Shown here in pieces: positions 56,945-64,000 of a stretch of DNA of 64,000 nt. Origin of the DNA: Verrucomicrobiota bacterium (lineage in GTDB: Bacteria; Verrucomicrobiota; Verrucomicrobiia; Verrucomicrobiales; DEV007); the NCBI GenBank assembly GCA_030625775.1, contig DAOUQC010000001.1, forward strand, positions 123,788 through 187,787, read 5' to 3'. The notes under the pieces are model-generated. The model saw nothing but the letters and a program-made list of their open reading frames with translations. It did no database searches and had not been told where the DNA came from. The position numbers were made by a program, and so were the translations under genes. Each line of letters begins with the position of its first letter. Position 1 is the first letter of the stretch.

Positions 56945-57790
56945 ATGATTTATTACCTTTGCCTCAAGGGACATCGATACACTGTTGAGGGCTGGTTGCG
57001 AAAATATAGTGGTAGCCAACGGGGGCAATTCAAAGTTTTTGGCTATCGTCAACTGGGAGAATTGTCTGGTCCGGCAACCATTATTTTTACAGATTTTGAC
57101 CGCTTGCCATCGGAAGTTAGAGCGGAGGCAGGGGAACACTGTGAGCTTTTGGAGAAGGCCGGCTACCGGGTTCTGAATCACCCTGGCAAAAGTCTTTTGC
57201 GCTATGATTTACAAAAAGTGCTCAATAATGATTTTTCAGTTTATCGAGAGGATGAACTGCCATCCTGTCGTTTCCCTGTATTTCTCAGGGCTGAATACGG
57301 GCATGTAGGTAGTGAAACGGGACTACTTCGTGATCAGCAGGAGCTATCCGAGGCTGAATCGAAATACCCCGGCAGCTTGGCGATAGAATTTCTTGATACC
57401 AGTGATTCACAAGGTGTGTTTCGAAAGTATTCGGCTTTTTGCATCGGCGAAAAAATCGTACCCAAGCACATTCTTTTCAGCAAACATTGGGAAGTGAAAT
57501 CACCTGATATTGTGGACCAAAAAACGTTGGCTGAGGAAGTTGGTTTTATTCAAAAAAACCCTCATCAGAGAGAACTTAGTAAAATTTTTAAACTCGCTAA
57601 TATTCAATATGGCCGGATAGACTATAGCTTTTTAGACAATAGAATTCAGGTTTGGGAAATCAATACCAATCCCATGTTGAACGTGCCGGAAAATACAAAA
57701 CACGAGACGCGCTCGGAAGTCCACGAAATGTCGGCGAGTTTGATCAACCAGGCCTTTTTGGCTTTGGATTCAGCGGTAAATGTTGCATGA
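56945..57790 (+). CDS. ATP-grasp-like protein
   Basis: FRKYSAFCIGEKIVPKHILFSKHWEVK...YGRIDYSFLDNRIQVWEINTNPMLNVPENTKHETR, resembling the ATP-grasp C-terminal metal-binding motif (..EINxxP). Confidence 0.6.
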   Translation: MIYYLCLKGHRYTVEGWLRKYSGSQRGQFKVFGYRQLGELSGPATIIFTDFDRLPSEVRAEAGEHCELLEKAGYRVLNHPGKSLLRYDLQKVLNNDFSVYREDELPSCRFPVFLRAEYGHVGSETGLLRDQQELSEAESKYPGSLAIEFLDTSDSQGVFRKYSAFCIGEKIVPKHILFSKHWEVKSPDIVDQKTLAEEVGFIQKNPHQRELSKIFKLANIQYGRIDYSFLDNRIQVWEINTNPMLNVPENTKHETRSEVHEMSASLINQAFLALDSAVNVA

Positions 57791-57815
57791 TGTCGCGAAT
57801 TGAAAGGAAATTACA

Positions 57816-58574
57816 ATGAATTTTCCCGCCATTTCCGACCCGAATGCGATGGCCAGGTTCCCTGATGCGAGAGCAGAGGAACGAGATGCCTTGCTGGAAT
57901 TGGTGAGTCTGAAGGCTAGCCAGCGGGTGCTCGATGTCCAAGCGGCAGGTGGGTTCCTTTCGGATGAAATTGATAGACGTTTGGCTCAAGAGATCACTTG
58001 TGTGTGTATCGAACCTTGTGAGCAACTTGGTCAGCGGTTGAATCCACGCTTTGAGTGGCTCAGGGATTCGGTCGAGCATTTTTGTGGTGTAGCTGATTCC
58101 AGTATTGATGTGGCTCTTGGCTTGGCGGGATTGCATCACAGTGAATCTCACAGAGCTACTGTTGGAGAAATGTATCGTGTCTTGAAGCCGGGAGGGGAGT
58201 TGGCAATTTGTGATGTTGAGGTGGGATCTAAGATAGCGGCTTGGTTGAATGATTTTGTGGATCGTCACAATCCTTCCGGCCATTCAGGTGAGTTTCTGCA
58301 GTTTGGAAATACAGGAAATTTACTGAATGAAGCCGGTTTTACCGAGGTGACGGAAAAAAAACAAAAGGTGCCTTGGCGATTTGAGAGAGAAGAGGACGTA
58401 TCGATATTTTTCAAAGCATTGTTTGGGCTGGATCTGCAGCTTGAGCAGGTTGGACAGGCGGTCGAGGACTATTTTGAGGTGGAGGTGAAAGATGACGGGG
58501 TATCGATTGATTGGCAGTTGATTTATTGTTTTGGGAGGAAAGCAAGGGAGTTGAAGACGTTGTCAGAGAAGTGA
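57816..58574 (+). CDS. Class I SAM-dependent methyltransferase-like protein
   Basis: QRVLDVQAAGGFLSDEIDRR (motif I), VDVALGLAGLHHSESHRATVGEMYRVLKPGGELAICDVE-like region. Confidence 0.75.
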   Translation: MNFPAISDPNAMARFPDARAEERDALLELVSLKASQRVLDVQAAGGFLSDEIDRRLAQEITCVCIEPCEQLGQRLNPRFEWLRDSVEHFCGVADSSIDVALGLAGLHHSESHRATVGEMYRVLKPGGELAICDVEVGSKIAAWLNDFVDRHNPSGHSGEFLQFGNTGNLLNEAGFTEVTEKKQKVPWRFEREEDVSIFFKALFGLDLQLEQVGQAVEDYFEVEVKDDGVSIDWQLIYCFGRKARELKTLSEK

Positions 58575-58591
58575 AATTTTAAGCTGATTGA

Positions 58592-58849
58592 TTATTTGCA
58601 AGCATTCCGAGCAGCTTCGGCGACCTGCCCGATTAGCTCCTTAATCTTGGGGAGGTGATCTGTGAGTTCCATGAAAGGGATGAAGCTATTTGGTGAGACA
58701 TGCTTTATTCCCTTGAGCGAGAAACGAGGATCGATGGAGTTTAGGGATTTCCAGAATTCACCAGATACTAGGTCGCATATGTCATCGTCGATCCCCCATT
58801 TTTTAAGATGGCCTGGAAAAAAACTAGTATTGTAAACACGGCTTCCTTT
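58592..58849 (-). pseudogene. 5'-truncated gene remnant (3' end of an unknown CDS)
   Basis: Open reverse frame of 85 codons plus stop with no ATG/GTG/TTG in its first ~30 codons: KGSRVYNTSFFPGHLKKWGIDDDICDLVSGEFWKSLNSIDPRFSLKGIKHVSPNSFIPFMELTDHLPKIKELIGQVAEAARNACK*. Confidence 0.5.
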
Positions 58850-58856
58850 TCAAAAA

Positions 58857-59444
58857 ATGTGTAAACCTGCATTGAAGTTTATTTTTAAAATTGCCACGCA
58901 AGAGTGGGAGTTCGAGCAGATCCATGATTTAAACTACCGTACTTTTGTGGAAGAAATTCCCCAGCATGAAGTGTCGAACAGTTTGCGCAGGGTAGATCCG
59001 TTTCATGAGGAAAATACGTATTTGATTTGTTTGCGGGGGAAGAAACTGGTCGGGATGCTCACCTTGCGTGGGGAGAGGCCTTTTTCGCTGGATCAGAAGT
59101 TGACGGATTTGGATACTTATTTGCCTGAAGGACGGAGTGTCTGTGAGATCCGCTTGCTGGCGGTGGAAAAGGAATACCGGGGTTTGCGAGGGGGGCGGAT
59201 TCTTGCAGGATTGATTGACCTGCTGAGGCAGTATGGGGTGGGAAGAGGCTATGATCTGGCGATTATTTCGGGCACGACTAGGCAATTGAAGCTTTATGAG
59301 CACATGGGCTTTGTGGCTTTCGGGCCGTTGGTTGGATCGCAGAATGCACCTTATCAGCCAATGTATGTGAGGCTTGAGGACTTTGATCTTTTATCACGGA
59401 AATTTCTTGGGGGGAGGGGGGAAGAGCTCACACGGAGGAATTAA
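58857..59444 (+). CDS. GNAT-like N-acyl/acetyltransferase (FeeM/autoinducer-synthase-like)
   Basis: IHDLNYRTFVEEIPQHEVSNSLRRVDPFHEENTYLICLRGKKLVGMLTLRGERPFSLDQKL...SVCEIRLLAVEKEYRGLRGGRILAGLIDLL...LYEHMGFVAFG. Confidence 0.7.
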   Translation: MCKPALKFIFKIATQEWEFEQIHDLNYRTFVEEIPQHEVSNSLRRVDPFHEENTYLICLRGKKLVGMLTLRGERPFSLDQKLTDLDTYLPEGRSVCEIRLLAVEKEYRGLRGGRILAGLIDLLRQYGVGRGYDLAIISGTTRQLKLYEHMGFVAFGPLVGSQNAPYQPMYVRLEDFDLLSRKFLGGRGEELTRRN

Positions 59445-59546
59445 GCTGAGGCTAATCCGATGAAGCAGGGTACGGGATTTCCTAATAATTGGGCAGGATG
59501 ACGAAGGAGATACCGGCTTGAAGGTGGGAGGGCTTACGCAGAGTTT

Positions 59547-61109
59547 CTACTTGCGCCACTTCAGGGGGCTGCCGGGGACTTCTATGTTTTGCTTGAAGAT
59601 GAATTTGGTGGCGTCGTTGCCTGGGGTGGTGATGGATAGGGTGGTGACAGGGTTTTTGAATTGGATGCGCACCAGGGAGTCGGTCATTCCGTTGCCTTTG
59701 AGTGCATTGCCGTCTTGAGTCGCTTTGTCTAAATTTTCGAGAAGGCTGAAAGGGGTATCGAAGGTGACTTGACCGGTTTTGCTCATGCCTGCCACAGTGA
59801 TTTGTAGATTATTGATCGCCTTGTCAAACGTGAGCTGGTGGGAAACGGTGCTGCTTCCTTTAGAGTTGGTGGTGATAATGGCCCCCGCTGATGTGGTGGT
59901 TTTGTGTTGCGGGCCGATCCATTTGATTTGCTTGTCACCAAAAGTTCCTGCGCTTTGTTCTTCGGAGACTTCAGTCCAGTCGGGCGTCACGGAAGCCTGC
60001 CGTTTTTTGGTGCCGTCTATCATGGAGAGTAGAACGATCAGGTCGTTCTGTTCCTGACCGATGGAAAAGGAGTCGCTGTTGTTGATGTCAAAACCTTCTA
60101 GTTGCTGTTCTGCCCAATCGGTGACTCCGTCCTGATCTTTATCTGTCCCTAACAAAGAGGCTAATTTTTCTTTGGATGCTTCAGGGCTGAGAGATTGGTT
60201 AGAGGGATGTTTAAATTCCCAGACATCACTCAGGCTATTGCCATTGCGGTCGATCACGGAACTGCGTTTAGGGAAGGTGGTGGAATACAGGCGGGAACCG
60301 AGCAGCGCATAGCTGTCGGAGGAATAATGGATGCCGTCGGTTTTGGAGTTGCCATTATCGAGGCGGGTTTTCAGGTTGGCGTTGGAGGGGGTGACGCGAA
60401 CCAAAGCATCGGAGCTTGCGAGGGCTGACATTTCCCGATTGATCAGTGCAGCCCATTCGTCATGCCTTGAATAGGCGGAAGCCGGGGTGTCGATCCAGTT
60501 TCCTCTCAAGAGGCTGTAGGTGATTGGCAGGGAGGTCAGGTTTAACTCTTTTTCTAAGGCGCTTTGAACCGTTAAAAAGCGATCTTTAAATTTAGGGGCA
60601 TTCACTTCACCACTGTCACTTTCTCCGGTGATGACAAAAGCACCTTTCCAATTCACCTGGTATCCCAATTTGGACATTTCAGCTTCTTTGCCTTTCAAAT
60701 AAGCGACCATGGGAGGGAAAAGGTTATTGCTCGAGGGGAGGAAATTTTTGATCGAGGTGCCTCCGGAGCAGAATTTAACCAGCAATACTGGGCGTGGAGA
60801 GTGAGCTGATAAATACCTGCCGAGGGTGACTTCCACTCCGACCCGGTTCAAGGGATCGGGGCGAATAGCACCGAGAGGGATCTCTACCGGGTTGCTGCCG
60901 TCTTTCCACGCTAGCTCGTGATAAGCGTAGTGGATATTGGCATCGTAGGGTTGTCGCAATGCTTTGTTGGTGAATTCCTTGCTGTAGGATCTGCCATTGG
61001 CATTGGATTGGCCGTAGATGAAATAGGCATCCACTTGCTGGGGAGCAGCGGATAAAGGTAGGGTGAAAACCAGGGCAAGGGCGGAGAGGGGTGACAGGAT
61101 GACTTTCAT
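59547..61109 (-). CDS. Secreted SASA/SGNH-type carbohydrate esterase-like protein
   Basis: VDAYFIYGQSNANGRSYS (GQSN block), FVITGESDSGEV, TDGIHYSSDSYALLG, plus calcium-binding-like DKDQDGVTDWAEQQLEGFDINNSD. Confidence 0.75.
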   Translation of the reverse strand: MKVILSPLSALALVFTLPLSAAPQQVDAYFIYGQSNANGRSYSKEFTNKALRQPYDANIHYAYHELAWKDGSNPVEIPLGAIRPDPLNRVGVEVTLGRYLSAHSPRPVLLVKFCSGGTSIKNFLPSSNNLFPPMVAYLKGKEAEMSKLGYQVNWKGAFVITGESDSGEVNAPKFKDRFLTVQSALEKELNLTSLPITYSLLRGNWIDTPASAYSRHDEWAALINREMSALASSDALVRVTPSNANLKTRLDNGNSKTDGIHYSSDSYALLGSRLYSTTFPKRSSVIDRNGNSLSDVWEFKHPSNQSLSPEASKEKLASLLGTDKDQDGVTDWAEQQLEGFDINNSDSFSIGQEQNDLIVLLSMIDGTKKRQASVTPDWTEVSEEQSAGTFGDKQIKWIGPQHKTTTSAGAIITTNSKGSSTVSHQLTFDKAINNLQITVAGMSKTGQVTFDTPFSLLENLDKATQDGNALKGNGMTDSLVRIQFKNPVTTLSITTPGNDATKFIFKQNIEVPGSPLKWRK

Positions 61110-61156
61110 TGCAGAGAATGGAGCAGAGGCAATCTAGAGAGTCAAATGGATGGGAA

Positions 61157-61184
61157 AATTTGAGATTTGAAATTTGAGATTTGA
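61157..61184. repeat. Two perfect 14-bp tandem units AATTTGAGATTTGA in a divergent intergenic region
   Basis: Direct reading: AATTTGAGATTTGA AATTTGAGATTTGA AATT. Confidence 0.8.
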
Positions 61185-61199
61185 AATTAGGGTGTGTTT

Positions 61200-61955
61200 A
61201 TGGCGAAATTAAAAACGATCTGCTCGTATCTGGAAAAACATCTCAAGCTCGGAGTGATTCCGGATTATTCGAATGCTTTGAACGGGCTGCAGTTGGAAAA
61301 TGGAGGTGAGGTGAAAAAAATTGTTGCGGCAGTGGATGCCTGTCTGCCTGTGATCAAAAAAGCAGTGGATGAAAAGGCGGATTTGCTCTTGGTGCATCAT
61401 GGAATGTTCTGGCAGGGGGCCCAGAAGATCGAGGGTTGCCAGTATGAGAAATTAAAACTGGCGATGGATAATGGGCTGGCGATTTACAGTGCGCACATTC
61501 CCTTGGATGTGCATTCGGTTTTGGGCAACAATGTGTTGCTAGCCAAGGCGATTGGATTGAAAAACTTGAAACCTTTTTTCGAATGGCGGGGGATTCAATT
61601 GGGCTTGCGATCTTCAAGTCGGATGAGCCGGGGTGTACTTGTTGAGCGGGTAAAAAAAGCTCTTGGCAGTGAAGTTCATCTCTGTCCCGGTGGCCCGAAT
61701 CAAGTGAGTAGAATTGGAGTGATCACCGGGGGAGCGGGTGCCGAAATTTATGCAGCGGCAGCTGAGGGGATTGATACCTTCATTACCGGGGAGGGGCCAC
61801 ACTGGTCTTATACTTCGGCGGAGGAATTAGGGGTGAACGTGATTTACGGTGGACACTATGCGACCGAGACTTTTGGAGTGAAGGCTTTGGCCAGGCACCT
61901 AGCAGTAAAATACAAGATCAAATGGGATTTTGTGGATCACCCAACGGGATTGTGA
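61200..61955 (+). CDS. Nif3-like dinuclear metal center hexameric protein
   Basis: LKLGVIPDYSNALNGLQLENGGEVKKIVAAVDACLPVIKKAVDEKADLLLVHHGMFW, YAAAAEGIDTFITGEGPHWSYTSAEELGVNVIYGGHYATETFGVKAL. Confidence 0.93.
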   Translation: MAKLKTICSYLEKHLKLGVIPDYSNALNGLQLENGGEVKKIVAAVDACLPVIKKAVDEKADLLLVHHGMFWQGAQKIEGCQYEKLKLAMDNGLAIYSAHIPLDVHSVLGNNVLLAKAIGLKNLKPFFEWRGIQLGLRSSSRMSRGVLVERVKKALGSEVHLCPGGPNQVSRIGVITGGAGAEIYAAAAEGIDTFITGEGPHWSYTSAEELGVNVIYGGHYATETFGVKALARHLAVKYKIKWDFVDHPTGL

Positions 61956-61958
61956 AGG

Positions 61959-62528
61959 ATGCTGCAGCAGGATTTTTTTCAATCTGATCCAGTAACCTGT
62001 GCCCGTGAACTGCTCGGAGCAGAATTGCGCTGGGATGGTTGTGCGGGAATCGTGGTGGAGACCGAAGCCTATGCTGAACACGGGGATGAGGCCTGTCATA
62101 CTTTTTCCCGAAAGGGCGCACGGCAGTTTGTTGACGAACATGAAGCGGGTGCGGCCTATGTTTACCTGAACTACGGGGTGTATTGGCTGGCTAATGTACT
62201 GGTCAAGGGGGAGCAGGGAAATGGATTTGTTTTGATTCGTGCCTTGCGCCCGACGCTAGGTTTGGATGAAATGTGTATTCGCCGGAAGCGGGAAAAGTCT
62301 GGAGAGCTTTGTTCAGGTCCAGGTAAGTTGAGCATGGCGTTGGATATTCATGGCGAGCATCATGGCAGCAGTTTGGTGCAGTCGGAAGAGCGGGCTTTTC
62401 ATCGCTGCGCAGGTGAACCGAGGACGGTGATATGTGACGGGAGAGTGGGGATTTCCAAAGCAGTGAATCTCCAATGGAGATTTTTGCTGGAGGGAGAAGA
62501 ATGTTATTTCAGTGTTCTCCCAAAATAG
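61959..62528 (+). CDS. DNA-3-methyladenine glycosylase (AAG/Mpg family)
   Basis: CARELLGAELRWDGCAGIVVETEAYAEHGDEACHTFSRKGARQ, AAYVYLNYGVYWLANVLVKGEQGNGFVLIRALRPTLG, LCSGPGKLSMALDI. Confidence 0.95.
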   Translation: MLQQDFFQSDPVTCARELLGAELRWDGCAGIVVETEAYAEHGDEACHTFSRKGARQFVDEHEAGAAYVYLNYGVYWLANVLVKGEQGNGFVLIRALRPTLGLDEMCIRRKREKSGELCSGPGKLSMALDIHGEHHGSSLVQSEERAFHRCAGEPRTVICDGRVGISKAVNLQWRFLLEGEECYFSVLPK

Positions 62529-62541
62529 AGAAGTGGTAAAT

Positions 62542-63399
62542 TCAGTTAAGGGGACGAATGGGGACTGCGTCAAGGCTCTCTACTGTGACGCATGAGCTGA
62601 GGTCATAGTCCCAATGGAGTTTTCGCAGTGTGGCGATGAAGATGAGATTCTGTGTGCTCAAGCTTGTTAAGTTAGGCGCAAAATAGTCCAAGGCAAAGGC
62701 AGTCAGTTTGGGATTGGCTTTTTTTCCTGCTTCCAGCAATGACAAAGTGTCGGTCAGTTGGTGGAGGGGGATGAGCTTTTGTTGGTTGGCAAAACGGTTT
62801 TCCAGCAGAATGTGATCAATGTGGGGAGCAATAGCGGGGAGGAACTTGAGTCCGCCGTTGGCGATCAGCTTGAGTTGGGGGAATTGCTTGCGAATATCGC
62901 TGATGAGAGCCGCGGCCCGTCCGTGTTGCGTTTGCTGGTAGATGAGATCGAGGTCATCGAGGTAGAGGCCATTGAAGCCTTTTTTTATCAGTTGGGGGAT
63001 GAGCGCTTGGATGAGCAGGTTTTTCCATGCCGGATTATCCAGGTTAATACTTTGGGCTTCGGATTCAGGGGATGCTTTTTTCAGAGCACCAGCTTCGGCC
63101 AGAGGTTTGAACCAGCCTTGATTCGGAGTGACCTTGGCAAGGCTGAGGTGGCAGAAAACGGTTTTGCCACTCTTGCGTAGAATTTCAAGACTGATGGCAG
63201 GGTAGCTGGTATCTACGGTTACGAGAGAAAAGGGGGCAAAAGAAATGGGAGGGAACTCTTTATTGTAACAAACAGATAGTTGAGGGGCGCTCGTTGCCGA
63301 CGTGGAGGGATTCGTTGTTTGTGCCTCGCGGGTTTGGGACCATGTCCCAGGTGCCGAGAGCAGCAATATCACAATAAAGAGTGGAGTGAAAACTTTCAT
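62542..63399 (-). CDS. GH114-like (endo-alpha-1,4-polygalactosaminidase-type TIM barrel) secreted protein
   Basis: LIKKGFNGLYLDDLDLIYQ, LKLIANGGLKFLPAIAPHIDHILLENRF; signal peptide MKVFTPLFIVILLLSAPGTWSQ. Confidence 0.65.
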   Translation of the reverse strand: MKVFTPLFIVILLLSAPGTWSQTREAQTTNPSTSATSAPQLSVCYNKEFPPISFAPFSLVTVDTSYPAISLEILRKSGKTVFCHLSLAKVTPNQGWFKPLAEAGALKKASPESEAQSINLDNPAWKNLLIQALIPQLIKKGFNGLYLDDLDLIYQQTQHGRAAALISDIRKQFPQLKLIANGGLKFLPAIAPHIDHILLENRFANQQKLIPLHQLTDTLSLLEAGKKANPKLTAFALDYFAPNLTSLSTQNLIFIATLRKLHWDYDLSSCVTVESLDAVPIRPLN

Positions 63400-63524
63400 C
63401 GCAGCTTCGTTGATATAGAGAATTTTCACAAAAAATTAAAATGAGCAAGCAATAGGTGGGATTTTTGGGAGCATTTGTTAGAATGATTTATCAAGGGATG
63501 GGGAGATTTGCCAATATGAATATA

Positions 63525-63560
63525 AAAAAAGCGGCCGACTCCCCAAGGAGATCGACCGCT
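63525..63560 (-). terminator. Rho-independent terminator of the small lipoprotein gene
   Basis: Imperfect hairpin AGCGG..CGA.CTCC-CCAA-GGAG.TCG.CCGCT (63531-63560), followed on the minus strand by a run of seven T. Confidence 0.7.
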
Positions 63561-63582
63561 ATGAAGATTTCAACGGGTAAAC

Positions 63583-63711
63583 TTATTTACCACTATCCAC
63601 GTAACCTGGTGTAGCTGGTGGAGTGTAAGTTTGTTGTTTTGATTTGCAGGCTCCCAGTGCAAAAGCACCGGCAACAGCAACCATGGCGGCAATCAGAGTG
63701 ATGGATTTCAT
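63583..63711 (-). CDS. Small putative lipoprotein, 42 aa (below the ORF-track cutoff)
   Basis: MKSITLIAAMVAVAGAFALGACKSKQQTYTPPATPGYVDSGK*: lipobox LGAC, followed by a convincing terminator. Confidence 0.7.
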   Translation of the reverse strand: MKSITLIAAMVAVAGAFALGACKSKQQTYTPPATPGYVDSGK

Positions 63712-63816
63712 ATTGAATTGATTCGAGGTTTTCAGTTAATTTGAGTCATTATAATAACCCGCAGTAAATATAATCAGCTTTTCTTTCGGATTGCAATGTG
63801 TTTTTTTAGGTGCTGA

Positions 63817-63990
63817 ATGTTTCAGGGTAGAAAATTTTTCATCCCGGAGATTACAGAGGATCACTACCTTGAGAGGGATGTGGAAGAAACGATGCCTGTG
63901 ATGGCGTTTTTGCCGGAATCTTCATTGCGTTCCCAGCTCAATCCATCTTTTGAGGTCCACAAGCGGCTGCGCCAGCTGAAGCCAAAATAA
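63817..63990 (+). CDS. Small hypothetical protein, 57 aa
   Basis: MFQGRKFFIPEITEDHYLERDVEETMPVMAFLPESSLRSQLNPSFEVHKRLRQLKPK*; coding-like composition. Confidence 0.45.
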   Translation: MFQGRKFFIPEITEDHYLERDVEETMPVMAFLPESSLRSQLNPSFEVHKRLRQLKPK

Positions 63991-64000
63991 GTCTTGGCTG

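Noticed and set aside
1-64000. Search for tRNA, rRNA, CRISPR, phage structural genes, transposases or integrases
   Set aside because: No convincing T-loop/anticodon architecture, rRNA stretches, repeat-spacer arrays or transposase/integrase motifs were seen by eye; a tRNAscan/Infernal run would be needed to exclude small RNAs.

Overview
The window reads as chromosomal DNA from a member of the PVC superphylum, most likely Verrucomicrobiota. This is inferred from DUF1501/DUF1549-1553 pairs, a cytochrome-c/WD40 protein, PVC-type membrane dehydrogenase modules, a sulfatase, SGNH esterases and a Verru_Chthon-like pseudopilin cassette. No taxon was confirmed by search. It is gene-dense, with about 42 credible CDS. 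Housekeeping genes include a lolC/E-like permease (partial), adk-like, fmt, an ECF sigma factor, a SNF2 helicase, hisF, class I fumarase, hslO-like, ychF, a Nif3-like gene and a DNA-3-methyladenine glycosylase. These alternate with polysaccharide-degradation and envelope genes. The most interesting region is 31.2-37.8 kb. It is a translationally coupled GspH/I/J/K-like cassette whose K-like member has about 1200 residues, followed by a coupled fifth gene that opens with a C9 tract. Other notable observations: (i) a diverged 5'-end copy of the fumarase gene about 2.3 kb upstream of the intact gene, bracketing reverse-strand genes that include a deiodinase-like thioredoxin-fold protein; (ii) an intact HtrA-like protease next to a paralogue that has lost its catalytic motifs; (iii) an SGNH-like/PVC-dehydrogenase/azurin fusion; (iv) an 82-bp double-hairpin MITE/REP-like element; (v) a 5'-truncated gene remnant missed by the ORF track; (vi) an ATP-grasp/methyltransferase/acyltransferase gene group. 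No tRNA, rRNA, CRISPR array or intact transposase was recognised. All calls come from reading sequence and translations by eye; no searches were run.
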